Below, piece by piece: positions 10,222-22,181 of a stretch of DNA of 64,000 nt (position 1 is its first letter; each line of letters opens with the position of its first letter). A program made the translations under genes and the position numbers. The DNA comes from Saccharopolyspora montiporae (GTDB lineage: Bacteria; Actinomycetota; Actinomycetes; Mycobacteriales; Pseudonocardiaceae): assembly GCF_015209505.1 (NCBI RefSeq), contig NZ_JADEYC010000015.1, positions 62,001 to 126,000 of the forward strand, given 5' to 3'. Under the pieces are notes generated by a model. It saw only the letters and a program-made list of their open reading frames with translations. It did no database searches and was not told the DNA's origin.

Positions 10222-10257
10222 GCGCCGGTGGCCCGCAGCGCGCGGGGCCACCGGCGC
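10222..10257 (+). terminator. Hairpin terminator after fba
   Basis: A perfect 13-bp inverted repeat (GCGCCGGTGGCCC and its complement) with a 10-nt loop starts 10 nt after the fba stop. There is no T-tract, as is usual for actinobacterial terminators. Confidence 0.75.
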
Positions 10258-10283
10258 CGCGCCCGGTCTGCGAAGATGGGGCC

Positions 10284-10697
10284 ATGACGAACCGGAACCT
10301 GCTCGAACCGCCGGAGACCCTGCTGCCCGCCGACGAAGCGGCGCAGTCCGAACTGGACTCCGGCGCCGATCCCACCGATGTCGCCGCGCACCACCCGACG
10401 TTCAGCGCCGCCTGGGCCGCGCTGGCCGAGCGCGCTGCGGACTCCGGCGGGCACATCGCCTCCTACGCGTACGCGCGGACCGGGTACCACCGCGGGCTGG
10501 ACGCGCTGCGCAAGTCCGGGTGGAAGGGGTTCGGACCGGTTCCGTGGGCGCACCTGCCCAACCAGGGCGTGCTGCGCTCGGTGGCGGCGCTGGCCAAGGC
10601 CGCCCGCGCGATCGGCGAGGACGACGAGTTCGAGCGCTGCCGCGCGCTCCTGGAGGACAGCGACCCGGCCTCGCTGCGCGCCACCGGACTCGACTGA
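10284..10697 (+). CDS. DUF3151 domain protein
   Basis: A 137-aa cytosolic protein of the actinobacterial DUF3151 family, whose function is unknown. Characteristic segments are the N-terminal NLLEPPETLLP, the middle YAYARTGYHRGLDALRKSGWKG, and PWAHLPNQGVLRSVAALAKAARAIGE. It follows fba, the same neighbourhood as in mycobacteria. ATG 10284 is 6 nt after a -10-like GAAGAT, and no ribosome binding site is seen, so it is probably leaderless. Because the fba hairpin intervenes, it likely has its own transcription unit. Confidence 0.85.
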   Translation: MTNRNLLEPPETLLPADEAAQSELDSGADPTDVAAHHPTFSAAWAALAERAADSGGHIASYAYARTGYHRGLDALRKSGWKGFGPVPWAHLPNQGVLRSVAALAKAARAIGEDDEFERCRALLEDSDPASLRATGLD

Positions 10698-10826
10698 CCA
10701 CCCGCAGGTGCGAAACATCGCCCGTTCCGGCGGAATCCGCCGCCGCGGCCGACCGGGGGCGCAGAAGGCGGCGGTGCGCCGGGTGCTGCCGTGAACGCGG
10801 ATTCGTCCCGCGGGGCCGGGTTGGTC

Positions 10827-10832
10827 GACAAT
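10827..10832 (+). promoter_or_regulatory. -10 box GACAAT, leaderless promoter
   Basis: GACAAT (consensus TANNNT with a G at the first position) ends 6 nt before GTG 10839. It argues for that start instead of the in-frame GTG 48 bp upstream. Confidence 0.4.
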
Positions 10833-10838
10833 GCTCCC

Positions 10839-11951
10839 GTGCACCGACTCCGCGAGGAGCTGACCCGCCGGCTGCGACGCCTGTTCCGCACCGGCGTCCC
10901 GATCCTGCAGTGCGCGATCGCCGCGGGGCTGGCCTGGTACCTCGCCAAGTACGTCGTCGGCCACCCGCAGCCGTTCTTCGCCCCCATCGCCGCGGTCATC
11001 TCGCTGGGCGTCGGCCTGGGCCAGCGCACCCGGCGCACCCTGGAGCTGGTGGTCGGCGTCAGCGTCGGCGTCGGCATCGGGGACATCCTCATCTCGTTCA
11101 TCGGCACCGGGACCTGGCAGATCGCGCTGGTCGTGGCGCTGGCGATGGGGACCGCGGTGCTGTTGGACAGCGGCAGCGTGATCGTGCTGCAGGCCGCGTC
11201 CTCGTCCGTGCTGGTGGCCACGCTGCTGCCACCGGCGACCGCGGGCGGGCTCACCCGGATGCTGGATGCGGCGATCGGCGGGCTGGTCGGATTCGTGGTG
11301 GCCGCACTGCTGCCCGCCAACCCGCTGTCCGTGGCGCACCGCAACGGCCGGGTGGTGCTGGGCGAACTGGCCGACGCGTTGCGCGGTGTCGCGGGCGCGG
11401 TGTCCAAGCAGGACATCGAAGCGGCGGTGGATGTGCTGGCCAAGGCGCGCAAGAGCCAGCGCTCCGTGGAGGAGTTCCGCGCCGCGCTGGAAGCCGGGCG
11501 GGAGATCGCCCGGTTCGCCCCGATCCGCTGGCGGCGCAGACACGACCTGGACCACTACGAGGTCGCCGCCGATCCGGTGGACCGGGCACTGCGCAACACC
11601 CGGGTGCTCGCCCGCCGGGCGCTGAGCGCGTTGCGCGAGCACGAACCGGTTCCGCGGCCGCTGCCCGGGATGTTGGAGGAGCTCGCCGGCGCGGTCACCC
11701 TGCTGCGCGATGAGCTGGCTTCCGGCGCGGATCCGGTGCAGACCCGCGAGGCGGCGCGCGCCGTGGCGCAGAAGACGACGGTGGAGATGTTCAGCGAGGG
11801 TGACTTCTCCATGCAGGTCGTGGTGCTGCAGGTGCGGTCGATCGCGGTGGACCTGTTGCAGGCCACCGGGCTCAGCCGCATCGAGGCCAACGAGGCGCTG
11901 CCCGCGCTGCACCCGGAGGAGCACCGCGGGACCGACGAGGACGAGGACTGA
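10839..11951 (+). CDS. FUSC-family (aromatic acid exporter type) inner membrane protein
   Basis: A 370-aa membrane protein. The first half holds about six hydrophobic helices, including the FUSC signature GHPQPFFAPIAAVISLGVGLGQRTRRTLELVVG and a Gly/Ala-rich second half of the membrane domain. The second half is a soluble helical, charged domain. The family is related to AaeB/YccS-type exporters of aromatic acids. The substrate is unknown. An alternative start at GTG 10791 would add 16 residues. A hairpin formed around its stop codon is shared with the convergent nuclease gene. Confidence 0.82.
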   Translation: MHRLREELTRRLRRLFRTGVPILQCAIAAGLAWYLAKYVVGHPQPFFAPIAAVISLGVGLGQRTRRTLELVVGVSVGVGIGDILISFIGTGTWQIALVVALAMGTAVLLDSGSVIVLQAASSSVLVATLLPPATAGGLTRMLDAAIGGLVGFVVAALLPANPLSVAHRNGRVVLGELADALRGVAGAVSKQDIEAAVDVLAKARKSQRSVEEFRAALEAGREIARFAPIRWRRRHDLDHYEVAADPVDRALRNTRVLARRALSALREHEPVPRPLPGMLEELAGAVTLLRDELASGADPVQTREAARAVAQKTTVEMFSEGDFSMQVVVLQVRSIAVDLLQATGLSRIEANEALPALHPEEHRGTDEDED

Positions 11952-11994
11952 TCCGGACCCGCCCGGTGCGGCGGGCCCGGACCGGTCCGGATCA
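11949..11994. terminator. Bidirectional hairpin between convergent genes
   Basis: TGATCCGGACC and its perfect complement GGTCCGGATCA form an 11-bp stem. The left arm begins with the stop codon of the FUSC gene and the right arm ends with the stop codon of the nuclease gene, so both genes terminate inside one structure. Confidence 0.6.
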
Positions 11995-12630
11995 GCAGGA
12001 GCCGAGTGCGTCGGCGAGGCTGCCCTTCTCCGCTTCGGTGACGGTCAGGCCCCACTTGTGCTTCGAGGCGATCCACATCGACGCGTAGGTGCACTGGTAG
12101 TCGGCCTGCGGCGGCATCCAGGAATCCGGCGTCTGGTCGCCCTTCTCCTGGTTGACCGAGTCGGTGACCGCGATCAGCTGCGGGCTGTCCAGGTCGTTGG
12201 CGAACTGCTCGCGGCGCTGGTCGTCCCAATCGGCGGCGCCGGAGCGCCAGGCCGCGGCCAGCGGTACCACGTGATCGATGTCCACATCGGACGCCTTCTC
12301 CCAGGTCTGCCCGTCGTAGGGCGAGAACCAGGTGCCCGAGGTCGGGTAGCAGTCATCGCCGGTCTCGACGCCCTCGCCGTCGCGCTCCAGCACGCTCTCC
12401 CGCGTGTTGCAGTTGTCGGGGCCCTCGCTCCAGTGCGGGAACCGGTCGCGGTCGTAGCCGTCCATCGGGCCTTCCGGCGCCACGGTCAGCTCCTCCAGCT
12501 GGGTGCCCGCGGTGCCGGGATCGGGAATGCCCGGCGGTTCGGCCGCGGCCGGGGTCGCCAGGGTGAGCACCAGCGCGCCGGCAGCGGATGCGGTCAGCAG
12601 GGTGGCGCGCAGCGATCGGGTGGATGTCAT
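11992..12630 (-). CDS. Secreted HNH-type nuclease (DUF1524/GmrSD C-terminal-like)
   Basis: A 212-aa exported protein. Residues 1-30 form a Sec signal peptide (SLRATLLTASAAGALVLTL then AAAEPP). The mature part carries the HNH-type core DIDHVVPLAAAWRSGA, where the DxDHxVPL motif holds the catalytic His, and the following QFANDLDSPQLIAV and SVNQEKGD segments with the family's Asn and Lys. Four cysteines (near 74, 93, 180 and 212) could form disulfides, consistent with secretion. ATG 12630 is preceded by GGAGGAAACC. It is probably an extracellular nuclease for DNA scavenging. It could also be antimicrobial, but no immunity gene is seen. Confidence 0.88.
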   Translation of the reverse strand: MTSTRSLRATLLTASAAGALVLTLATPAAAEPPGIPDPGTAGTQLEELTVAPEGPMDGYDRDRFPHWSEGPDNCNTRESVLERDGEGVETGDDCYPTSGTWFSPYDGQTWEKASDVDIDHVVPLAAAWRSGAADWDDQRREQFANDLDSPQLIAVTDSVNQEKGDQTPDSWMPPQADYQCTYASMWIASKHKWGLTVTEAEKGSLADALGSC

Positions 12631-12778
12631 GGTTTCCTCCGCGTGGCCGTCGGTGTCCGGGAACGACCATTGCCCAGCGGAGTGGCCGGGACAACAGCTG
12701 TACGTGACCGATCGATGACATGACGTGAAACCGCCAGCGATCGTGCCGCCTGCGGAGTTCCGGGCGCAGCTCCGGCGA

Positions 12779-14864
<2,086 letters not shown>

Positions 14865-14877
14865 TCCCGCCGCCCTC

Positions 14878-14898
14878 CCCCGCGGGGCCTCCGCGGGG
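14878..14898. terminator. Hairpin between convergent purA and antiporter genes
   Basis: CCCCGCGG and CCGCGGGG pair perfectly around a 5-nt loop, with more G/C pairing possible outside. It lies in the 42-bp gap between the two stop codons and probably works in both directions. Confidence 0.6.
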
Positions 14899-14906
14899 CG
14901 GGCGGG

Positions 14907-16520
14907 TCAGCGGTTGCGCCAGGAGCTGTCCAGCGCCGCTTCCTGCAGGTCCAGTTCGCGCAGCACGCGGCGCAGCACCTCGTCGTCGATGCGCCCGGCG
15001 TCGCGTTCGTCGGCCATGGTGCGCCGCTCCACCTCCAGCAGTTTGCGGCGCAGGTCGACGAACGTGTCCCGGGCCGAGGTCTCCCGCTCGTCCGGGGTGC
15101 GCCCGACCTGTTCGGACGCCGCCATCCCCTGGTGCTCGACCAGCGCCTTCATCCGGTCGATCACCGCGCGCGAGCGCTTCTCCGGCATGCCCAGGTCCTG
15201 CGGCCGGAGCTCCTCCAGGTACGCCAGCGCGGCGTTCGTCGCGGTCCGGCGCGCCTGCGCCTCGGCGCGGTCGTCCCGGGCGGCCTGCTCCGGGTCGGAG
15301 ACCCCGAGCACGCGGATCAGCCACGGCAGCGTCGTGCCCTGCAGCAGCACGGTGCCCACGGTGACCACGAACGCGACCAGCTGGATCAGTTCCCGTTCCG
15401 GGAACGGTGCCCCGGTTTCGGTCGTGTAGGGGATCGCCCCGGCCGCGGCCAGCGTCACCACCCCGCGCATCCCGGTCCAGGACAGCACGAGCGTGCGCCG
15501 CCAGATCCGCCGCCGGTCGCGCCGCCCGTGGATCAGCCGGGACAGCCCCGGCAGCACGCTCGCCCCGAACATCCACCCCGCGCGCACCAGCATCACGGCC
15601 AGCAGCACCGCGCAGCAGCCGCCCAGCAGCAGCCCGAGGTCGCGGCCGGAGGCGTGGATACCCAGGATCAGTGAGTGCAGCTGCAAGCCGATCAGGGAGA
15701 ACACCAGGCTCTCCAGCAGCAGGTTGATCGCGTTCCACACGGTCTGCTCCTGCAGCCGCCCGGCCGCGCGGGCCCGCGGCTGGTGGTGCCCGAGGTAGAG
15801 CCCGGCGCTGATCACCGCCAGCACGCCGGAACCCTGCAGCTGTTCGGCCAGCAGGTAGGCCGTGAACGGCACCAGGATGCTCAGCACCGTGGCCACCCCG
15901 ACGTCCGGGATGCGGGTGCGCGCGGACTGCGCGAGCACGCCGAGCGCGAGGCCGACGCCGAGCCCCACCAGCACGGCCAGCACGAACACCTGCACGCCTT
16001 CGGCCACGGTCGGAGTGCTGCCCACGACGGCCGCCACCGCCATCCGGTAGACGGTCAGCGCCGCCGCGTCGTTGATCAGGCTCTCCCCGCCGAACACCGT
16101 GGTGATCCCGCGCGGCAGGTGCAGCCGGCGCCCGATGGCCGAGGCGGTGACCGCGTCCGGCGGGGACACGACCGCCCCGAGCACCAGCGCCGAGCTCGGC
16201 GGCAGCTGCGGGAACACCAGGTGCGCCACCCAGCCGATGACCAGCGAAGTCGCGATCACCTGCAGCACGCCGTGGTTCGCGATCGGGCCGAAGTAGGCGC
16301 GGAAGTTCAGGTACGAGCTCTGCAGCGCCGCCGAGTACAGCAGCGGCGGCAGCACCACGGTCAGCAGCAGTTCCGGGTCGACGCGCACGTCGACCGGGCC
16401 CGGGATCAGCGAGACGAGCAGGCCGACCAGCACCAGCAGCAGCGGGGCCGCGATGTTCCTGCTGCGCGCGAACGCGGTGACCAGCAGCGCGCCGATCAGC
16501 ACGAGAAGGAGTTGGGCCAC
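14907..16520 (-). CDS. Na+/H+ antiporter, CPA1 (NhaP/NHE) family
   Basis: A 537-aa cation/proton antiporter. About twelve hydrophobic segments fill residues 1-400. CPA1 hallmarks are [14 protein letters not shown], with the exchanger's Asp in the PPDAV motif, and [11 protein letters not shown] with the second essential Asn-Asp pair. The C-terminal 130 residues form a soluble charged regulatory tail rich in Arg/Glu. GTG 16520 is preceded by GGAGGTGA. It probably supports pH or sodium homeostasis; which ion is preferred cannot be decided. Confidence 0.93.
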   Translation of the reverse strand: MAQLLLVLIGALLVTAFARSRNIAAPLLLVLVGLLVSLIPGPVDVRVDPELLLTVVLPPLLYSAALQSSYLNFRAYFGPIANHGVLQVIATSLVIGWVAHLVFPQLPPSSALVLGAVVSPPDAVTASAIGRRLHLPRGITTVFGGESLINDAAALTVYRMAVAAVVGSTPTVAEGVQVFVLAVLVGLGVGLALGVLAQSARTRIPDVGVATVLSILVPFTAYLLAEQLQGSGVLAVISAGLYLGHHQPRARAAGRLQEQTVWNAINLLLESLVFSLIGLQLHSLILGIHASGRDLGLLLGGCCAVLLAVMLVRAGWMFGASVLPGLSRLIHGRRDRRRIWRRTLVLSWTGMRGVVTLAAAGAIPYTTETGAPFPERELIQLVAFVVTVGTVLLQGTTLPWLIRVLGVSDPEQAARDDRAEAQARRTATNAALAYLEELRPQDLGMPEKRSRAVIDRMKALVEHQGMAASEQVGRTPDERETSARDTFVDLRRKLLEVERRTMADERDAGRIDDEVLRRVLRELDLQEAALDSSWRNR

Positions 16521-16598
16521 CGCACGTCACCTCCGTCCACCGTGGACAGGTTAGGTGCGCTGCGGCGCCCGCACCGGACCGCGCGACCCCGACGTGGG

Positions 16599-17687
16599 TC
16601 AGCGCTCGGTCCGCGCGTCCTCCCGGGCCGCCACCGCCAGGTCCGGCTGGTCGCTGAAGATGCCGTCGACGCCCTGGGCGAACAGCACCTCGAAGAAGCC
16701 GAGCGCATCCCCGCGGGCCGCCGGGTCCGCCGAGGAGCGGAACTCCGCGGGCAGGAAGTCGTTCTCCGCGCGCACCGTGTACGGCACGACCTGCAGCCCG
16801 GCCGCGTGCGCGTCGCGCACCACCGGGGTCGGGCCGGTCAGCCGGTCCTGCTCGTCGCGCGGCAGCACCACCTCGGTGTCCGGGCCGAGCAGGTCGGCGT
16901 AGCGCGCGATCTCGCGCAGGCCCTCCGGCCGCACCAGATCGGCGTAGGTGCGCGGATCGCCCGCGTCGATGAGGTCCTGCGGCGCCCCGGAGCTGTCGAT
17001 GAGCTGCAGCAGCGGAACCGCCAGCTGCTCGTCCAGCCGTTTGAGGTTGGCCGTCTCGAACGACTGCACCACGACCTTCGCGTCCGGGTGGTTGAGCCCG
17101 TTGCGGTTGAGCGCGCGCACGAGCTCCGGCTCGACCGGAACGCCCGCGGCGGCGAAGTAGCCGGGGTGCTTGGTCTCCGGTGCCACCCCGATCTCCCGGC
17201 CCAGCTCGGCGGAGAGCCGTTCCCGCAGATCCAGCACGTCCTGCAGCGTCGGCACCGGGTAGCGGCCGTCGTGCGCGGCGTTGTCCGGGCGCAGCTCGGG
17301 AATGCGTTCGGTGGCGCGCAACGAACGCAGCTCGGCCAGCGTGAAGTCCTCGGTGAACCAGCCGGTGACCGGTTCGCCGTCCACGGTCTTCGTGGTGCGC
17401 CGCTCGCCGAACTCGGGGCGCTCGGCCACATCGGTGGTGCTGCCGATCTCGTTCTCGTGCCGCACCACGAGCTGCCCGTCCCGGGTGGGCACCAGGTCCG
17501 GCTCGATGTAGTCGGCGCCCATCCGCGCGGCCAGCTCGTAGGCGGGCAGGGTGTGCTCGGGCAGGTACCCGGACGCGCCGCGGTGCCCGTACACCTCCGG
17601 TTCGGCGGCCGCGGCGGTGACCGGTACGGGCCCCAGCACCGCGCTGCCCGCGGTGAGCGCGGCCAGCAGGCGCAGTTTCATCGACAT
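16599..17687 (-). CDS. Secreted glycerophosphodiester phosphodiesterase
   Basis: Hydrolyses glycerophosphodiesters from phospholipid breakdown to sn-glycerol-3-phosphate and an alcohol. The 362-aa precursor has a signal peptide ([20 protein letters not shown], then AAAA). Next comes a GDPD TIM barrel with the catalytic [12 protein letters not shown] near residue 35, the metal-binding [19 protein letters not shown], an ETKHPG segment with the third acidic ligand, and the terminal [16 protein letters not shown] 17687 has GGGAG 5 nt upstream; a second ATG two codons later is possible. It resembles GlpQ-like periplasmic or extracellular enzymes and likely provides phosphate or glycerol-3-phosphate. 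Confidence 0.92.
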   Translation of the reverse strand: MSMKLRLLAALTAGSAVLGPVPVTAAAAEPEVYGHRGASGYLPEHTLPAYELAARMGADYIEPDLVPTRDGQLVVRHENEIGSTTDVAERPEFGERRTTKTVDGEPVTGWFTEDFTLAELRSLRATERIPELRPDNAAHDGRYPVPTLQDVLDLRERLSAELGREIGVAPETKHPGYFAAAGVPVEPELVRALNRNGLNHPDAKVVVQSFETANLKRLDEQLAVPLLQLIDSSGAPQDLIDAGDPRTYADLVRPEGLREIARYADLLGPDTEVVLPRDEQDRLTGPTPVVRDAHAAGLQVVPYTVRAENDFLPAEFRSSADPAARGDALGFFEVLFAQGVDGIFSDQPDLAVAAREDARTER

Positions 17688-17830
17688 CGCGACTCCCGGG
17701 TTCGCCGGCGGCGGGCGCGTGCCGCCCGCGGTCGTCCGGCAGTGTGCCGGTCCGGCCGGGCGGCGAGCTGTCCGGGAGCCGACATCCGGGTGAACTCCGG
17801 GGGAGGCGTTCGGTCGAGCCGCAGCGACGT

Positions 17831-17836
17831 TACGCT
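17831..17836 (+). promoter_or_regulatory. -10 box TACGCT, leaderless promoter of purD
   Basis: TACGCT ends 7 nt before GTG 17844, with no Shine-Dalgarno sequence between. This is a good match to the leaderless arrangement. Confidence 0.55.
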
Positions 17837-17843
17837 CCGCTTC

Positions 17844-19109
17844 GTGCGAATTCTCGTGATCGGTGGCGGGGGCAGGGAGCACGCGATCGTGCTGGCGCTG
17901 TCCCACGACCCCTCGGTGACCGCCCTGGCGTGCGCACCCGGAAACGCGGGCACCGCTGCGCTGTCCGAGACCTACGGCGTCGACGTGGCCAAACCGGACG
18001 AGATCGCCGAGCTGGCCCTGCGCTGGCAGGCGGACCTGGTGGTCTTCGGGCCGGAGACCCCGCTGGTCGCCGGTGCCGCCGATGCGGTGCGCGCGGCTGG
18101 GATCGCCTGTTTCGGGCCTTCCGGGGAAGCCGCCCGCATCGAGGGCTCGAAAGCCTTCGCCAAGGACGTGATGACCGCGGCCGGGGTGCCCACCGCGCGC
18201 AGCGAAGTGGTGGACAACCCAGCCAAGCTGGACGCCGCGCTGGCCGGGTTCGGCCCCACCTGGGTGGTCAAGGACGACGGGCTGGCCGGCGGCAAGGGCG
18301 TGCTGGTCACCGCGGACTTCGATGCGGCCCGGGCGCATGCGCTGACCCTGCTCGACGGCGGGCACCCGGTGCTGCTGGAGTCGTTCTTGGACGGTCCGGA
18401 GGCCTCGCTGTTCTGCCTGGTGGACGGCACCACCGTGGTCCCGATGCTGCCCGCGCAGGATTTCAAGCGGGTCGGGGACGGTGACGCCGGTACGAACACC
18501 GGCGGCATGGGTGCCTACGCCCCGCTGCCCTGGGCGCCGGAGGGCCTGGCTGACGAGGTGGTGCGCACGATCGTGCAGCCGGTCGTGGATGAACTGGACC
18601 GGCGCGGCGCGTCGTTCTCCGGCCTGCTCTACGCCGGGCTCGCGCTGACCTCGGAGGGGCCGCAGGTGATCGAGTTCAACTGCCGGTTCGGCGACCCGGA
18701 GACCCAGGCGCTGCTGGCGCTGCTGGAGACCCCGCTGTCCGGTCCGCTCGGGGCCGTGGCCCGCGGGGAACTGGCCGAGCAGCCGCCGCTGCGCTGGGAG
18801 CCCGGCGCCGCGGTGACCGTGGTGATCGCGGCGGAGGGCTACCCCGGCAGGCCGCGGATCGACGAGGTCGTGCAGGGCGGTGACGCCCGCGGCGTGCTGC
18901 ACTCCGGGACCCGGCGCCGCGAGGACGGTGCCGTGCTATCCGCGGGCGGCCGGGTGCTGTCCGTGGTCGGGACCGGAGCGGATCTCGCCGCGGCGCGGGA
19001 CGAGGTCTACGAGCGGGTCGACCTGGTGCACCTGCCCGGCTCGCACCACCGCACCGACATCGCGCAGCGCGCCGCGCTCGGCGAGATCAGCGCACCGGTC
19101 CGGAGCTGA
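17844..19109 (+). CDS. purD: Phosphoribosylamine-glycine ligase (GAR synthetase)
   Basis: Second step of purine synthesis: ATP-dependent joining of glycine to phosphoribosylamine. The 421-aa ATP-grasp enzyme shows the N-terminal [36 protein letters not shown] (ATP-binding), the GDPEAS-like [23 protein letters not shown] and [12 protein letters not shown] metal-binding motif, then the C-terminal AAEGYPG domain. GTG 17844 is chosen from the domain start and the -10 box. The next gene begins 2 nt after its stop, so the pair is an operon. Confidence 0.97.
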   Translation: MRILVIGGGGREHAIVLALSHDPSVTALACAPGNAGTAALSETYGVDVAKPDEIAELALRWQADLVVFGPETPLVAGAADAVRAAGIACFGPSGEAARIEGSKAFAKDVMTAAGVPTARSEVVDNPAKLDAALAGFGPTWVVKDDGLAGGKGVLVTADFDAARAHALTLLDGGHPVLLESFLDGPEASLFCLVDGTTVVPMLPAQDFKRVGDGDAGTNTGGMGAYAPLPWAPEGLADEVVRTIVQPVVDELDRRGASFSGLLYAGLALTSEGPQVIEFNCRFGDPETQALLALLETPLSGPLGAVARGELAEQPPLRWEPGAAVTVVIAAEGYPGRPRIDEVVQGGDARGVLHSGTRRREDGAVLSAGGRVLSVVGTGADLAAARDEVYERVDLVHLPGSHHRTDIAQRAALGEISAPVRS

Positions 19110-19111
19110 CG

Positions 19112-20299
19112 GTGACCGCCGCGGGAGATCGCGCGCTGCGGGCGGCTGCGCGCGCGGACGTCGCCCCGTTCCAGGTGATGGAGGTGCTGTCCGCGGCGGC
19201 AGCCCGGCAGCGCGAGCGCGGGGACGTGCTCTCGCTGGCCGCGGGCCAGCCGTCCACGCCCGCTCCGGACGCGGTGCGCGCGGCCGCGGTGCGCGCGCTG
19301 GAGTCCGACCCGCTCGGCTACACCGAGCAGCTGGGCCTCGTCGAGCTGCGCGAGGCCATCGCTGGGCACTACCGGTCCCGGTGGGCGCTGCCCGTCGACC
19401 CGGACGAGGTCGTGGTGACCACCGGCGCGTCCGGCGCGTTCTTGCTGGCCTTCCTGTCCGCGTTCGAGGCGGGCGACCGGGTGGCGCTGGCCCGGCCCGG
19501 CTATCCCGCGTACCGCAACATCCTGACCGCGCTGGGCTGCGAGGTCGTGGAGCTGCCCTGCGACGCGGGCACCCGGTTCCAGCCGACCGCGCGGATGCTG
19601 GAGGAACTGGACCGGCCGGTGGACGGCCTGGTCGTCGCCAGCCCGGCGAACCCGACCGGGACCGTGCTCGACCCGGCCGAGCTCGCCGAGCTGGCGCACT
19701 GGTGCGAGCGGCGCGGCGTGCGGCTGATCAGCGACGAGATCTACCACGGGCTGTCCTACGGCACCGATCCGCGCAGCGCGCGGGAGTTCTCCCCCGCGGC
19801 GGTCGTGGTGAACTCGTTCTCCAAGTTCTGGTCGATGACCGGCTGGCGGCTCGGCTGGATGCTGGTGCCGCCCGAACTGCGCCGCGCGGTCGACGCGCTG
19901 ACCGGCAACTTCACCCTGTGCCCGCCCGCGCTGTCCCAGCGCGCCGCCGTCGCCGCGTTCACGCCCGAGGCGTACGCGGAGGTCGACGGGCACGTGCAGC
20001 GCTACCGCAGGAACCGGGAGCTGCTGGTCGGCGGGCTGACCGAGCTGGGCATCGGCGGGCTGGCCCCGGCGGACGGCGCGTTCTACACCTGGGCGGACAT
20101 CGGGCACCTGGACACCGATTCGGCCCGGTTCTGCCGCCGCCTGCTGCAGGACACCGGCGTGGCCGTCGTGCCCGGCGGCGATTTCGACCCCGCGACGGGC
20201 CACCGGTTCGTGCGCCTGTCGTTCGCCGGCGCGTCCGCGGACATCGAGCAGGCCCTGCAGCGAATGGCCGATTGGCTGCCGCGCAGCCCCAGGCCCTGA
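19112..20299 (+). CDS. PLP-dependent class I/II aminotransferase
   Basis: A 395-aa fold-type I aminotransferase, AspC/AlaT-like subgroup. Seen in order are LAAGQPSTPAP, GYTEQLGLVELREAIAGHY, the pyridine-ring Tyr region GYPAYRNIL, ASPANPTGTV (carboxylate-binding Asn), SDEIYHGLSY (Asp/Tyr for PLP), the Schiff-base lysine in NSFSKFWSMTGWRLGW, and the C-terminal FVRLSFAGA with the substrate-carboxylate Arg. It starts 2 nt after purD and is probably co-transcribed. The amino donor/acceptor pair cannot be told. Confidence 0.9.
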   Translation: MTAAGDRALRAAARADVAPFQVMEVLSAAAARQRERGDVLSLAAGQPSTPAPDAVRAAAVRALESDPLGYTEQLGLVELREAIAGHYRSRWALPVDPDEVVVTTGASGAFLLAFLSAFEAGDRVALARPGYPAYRNILTALGCEVVELPCDAGTRFQPTARMLEELDRPVDGLVVASPANPTGTVLDPAELAELAHWCERRGVRLISDEIYHGLSYGTDPRSAREFSPAAVVVNSFSKFWSMTGWRLGWMLVPPELRRAVDALTGNFTLCPPALSQRAAVAAFTPEAYAEVDGHVQRYRRNRELLVGGLTELGIGGLAPADGAFYTWADIGHLDTDSARFCRRLLQDTGVAVVPGGDFDPATGHRFVRLSFAGASADIEQALQRMADWLPRSPRP

Positions 20300-20410
20300 G
20301 CTCGCGACCCGGAGATGTCCCGGAGATCGCCCAGCTGATGCCGGTTGTGCCCGGTCCTTCTGGCAGGCTGGAGCTCTGGGCTCCGTGCGGTCGAACTGAG
20401 GTGCGTTGTG

Positions 20411-20575
20411 ATGTTGTGGAAGGTGATCGGCGCTCTGCTGCTGGTCTGGCTCGTGGCCACGGTTGCCGGCATGCTCATCAAGGGCCTGTTCTGGCTCGCC
20501 GTGCTCGGCGGTGCGCTGTTCGCGGTGACCGCGGCCGTGGGCTGGGCGAAGGACCGCAAGCAGATCAAGTCCTGA
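20411..20575 (+). CDS. Small hydrophobic membrane protein
   Basis: A 54-aa predicted protein made almost entirely of two hydrophobic helices (WKVIGALLLVWLVATVAGML and WLAVLGGALFAVTAAVGW) and ending in a basic tail, KDRKQIKS. A GAGG motif lies 6-9 nt before the paired GTG/ATG starts (20408/20411). It lies between the aminotransferase gene and the split HAD gene. No family is assigned. The clear two-helix pattern and ribosome binding site support it as real. Confidence 0.6.
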   Translation: MLWKVIGALLLVWLVATVAGMLIKGLFWLAVLGGALFAVTAAVGWAKDRKQIKS

Positions 20576-20581
20576 CCGGCG

Positions 20582-21063
20582 TCAGGGCGTGATGGCGCCG
20601 CGTTCGCGCAGGCCGGAGCGCGCGGCGGGCGCACCGCGCCACAGCTCGGCCCGCATCCCGCACTCCTGGGCGGCGCGCACGTTGTCCGGGCGGTCGTCGA
20701 AGAACAGGCACTCCGCGGCGCGGGCGCCGATCCGGTCCAGCAGCAGCCGGTAGATCCGCGGATCGGGCTTGATCAGCTGCACGTCCCCGGAGAACAGCAG
20801 GTGCTGGAAGCCCCGCGTCCAGTCCTGGCGCTCGGCGGCCCGGCCGAACACCGCGGGCGCGTTGGACAGCAGCGCCAGCTGCACGGGTGCGCTGCGCAGT
20901 TCGTCCAGCAGGTCCAGCGCGGCCGGATCCGGGTGCAGCCAGCCTGCGATGTCGGCGGCGGTGAGCCGCTCGGCCAGCGGGTCGTCCACCGCGATGCCGA
21001 GCCGCGCGCCCACCGCGGCCCAGTATTCGGCGGGTGGCTGGCCGCCGTCGTAGGCGGCGCGCA
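20582..21063 (-). pseudogene. C-terminal part of a split HAD-family hydrolase
   Basis: This stretch encodes the last 160 residues of a haloacid-dehalogenase-type phosphatase. It includes a cap helix region (YDGGQPPAEYWAAVG), motif II (LALLSNAP), motif III Lys in LIKPDPRIY and motif IV (CLFFDDRPDNVRAAQE). The N-terminal half with motif I (VVFDYGEV) is missing here and is found 8 kb away at 29150-29284, right after the threonine aldolase gene. Removing 21064-29154 joins the halves in frame as AYYAVRAAYDGGQ. At present the frame continues into the remains of the island's regulator gene, so any product would be a chimera without the nucleophile Asp. Confidence 0.85.
21059..21063. repeat. Left copy of the 5-bp direct repeat GCGCA at the island boundary
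   Basis: GCGCA here and at 29150-29154 mark the two points where the HAD gene is cut. It could be a target-site duplication or microhomology used in recombination. Five bases in GC-rich DNA are weak evidence alone. Confidence 0.4.
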
Positions 21064-22167
21064 GGCGCTGTTGCGCCTGACGTGGTCGGCCGAGGTGGGT
21101 ATCGAGGCGGCCAAGGATGATCTGCATTTCATCGGGGGTCAGCCAGTAGGCCCAGGGGGATCCGGGTCAGCGCTGGAGCGGTGGGCGTAGGCATCCTCAG
21201 CGCGATGGATTTGTTCGGCTGCGTGACTGGGTTCGCAGGCGACGGTGTGCGCCCAGGCGGTCCGGGCATGCAGGAGGGCACGGACCGATGGGGTGGCCGC
21301 GTCGTCGGTAGCGGCGAGCTCGTCGATGCGAGCCAATGCTGAGCGAGTGACCAGCACTGCCTCGTGTGGGGCGGTGCCGGTTTCGGCAAGGTGGTAGCCG
21401 AGGCTCGAAACGAGGTGGGCGGCGAGGACTTGGGCGTTGGCCACGTGGGCGGCTTGGATGCCGTGGAGATAGTAATGCTCGGCGGTGCGAGTGTAGCCAG
21501 CGTCAGCGGTGGACCAGCCGGCGAGTTCAGCGAGTTCGGCGAGGACTCGCAACAAAGCACGTCCGGTGGTGTCGGTGAATCTGCTGGTGTGCAGCAGCGA
21601 AGCTGCGCCAGCGAGCTCGTCTTGAATGGTGGCGTGTAGGTCGCCACCGGCGACGAAGTCGTCGGCGTGGTGCAGGTAGCGCAGCCGAGCCTGCAAGTGG
21701 TTGAGGGTGTCTGTCCCGATCCGTCGGGTTCGCTGGTGAGGTTCGCGAGCCTCGACTAGGGCGGGAGCCGGGGTGATTAACCATTGGTGCGCTACCCGAG
21801 CAGTGTGCTCACCAGTCACCTTCCTCACGGGGTTGGTTCCGAGCTGGGAGGCAAGTCTGGCGCAGTCAGCCGAGCTCCACCGGTCTTTGATGAGTTCGGG
21901 GACCTCGTCAGCGGTCTCCGCGCGACGAGTCGGTCGCGTGCGGCGACGGGCGCGCGTGTGTTTCGACGCGGGTAGCAGATCCGCGAGCTGATCCAGCGAC
22001 AGCGCCAGTTCACGGGCGAGCGCAACGCGCATGCGTGGTGATGGTGGTGAGGTGCCCCGTTCCCAGCGGGCGATGCTGGAGACATCGACACCGAGCTGCC
22101 GTGCGAGCGATTCTTGAGTATGACCATGTCGGCGGCGTGTATCGGCCAGTGTCGAGGGACGAACCAT
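21064..22167 (-). pseudogene. XRE-family transcriptional regulator, frameshifted and truncated
   Basis: An N-terminal HTH (LADTRRRHGHTQESLARQL, then VSSIARWERGTSPPSPRMRVALA, residues about 6-50) is followed by a helical, TPR-like domain. This is the layout of many actinobacterial XRE regulators near antibiotic or morphogenesis genes. From ATG 22167 the frame stops at 21139. One base lost in a G run at 21155-21159 (minus strand C5, expected C6) would restore a typical continuation PPWAYWLTPDEMQIILGR running to the island edge at 21063, where the C-terminus is lost. TAACCT lies 8 nt upstream of the start. It is divergent from the SAH hydrolase gene, whose regulation it may have controlled. Confidence 0.75.
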
Positions 22168-22175
22168 GTGCCGTG

Positions 22176-22181
22176 AGGTTA
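22176..22181 (-). promoter_or_regulatory. -10 box TAACCT, leaderless promoter of the XRE gene
   Basis: On the minus strand TAACCT ends 8 nt before ATG 22167, with no ribosome binding site visible. Confidence 0.4.

Noticed and set aside
15675..19109. An 1,144-codon frame ending in purD
   Set aside because: Only 17844-19109 shows PurD homology. The upstream part is antisense to the antiporter and phosphodiesterase genes.
20345..20410. Longer start for the 54-aa membrane protein
   Set aside because: The upstream residues are not hydrophobic, no ribosome binding site precedes them, and GAGG is placed for the 20408/20411 starts.
21139..21165. Programmed -1 frameshifting in the XRE gene
   Set aside because: There is no typical slippery heptamer with a downstream structure, and the restored frame is itself truncated at the island edge. 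Mutation or sequencing error is simpler.
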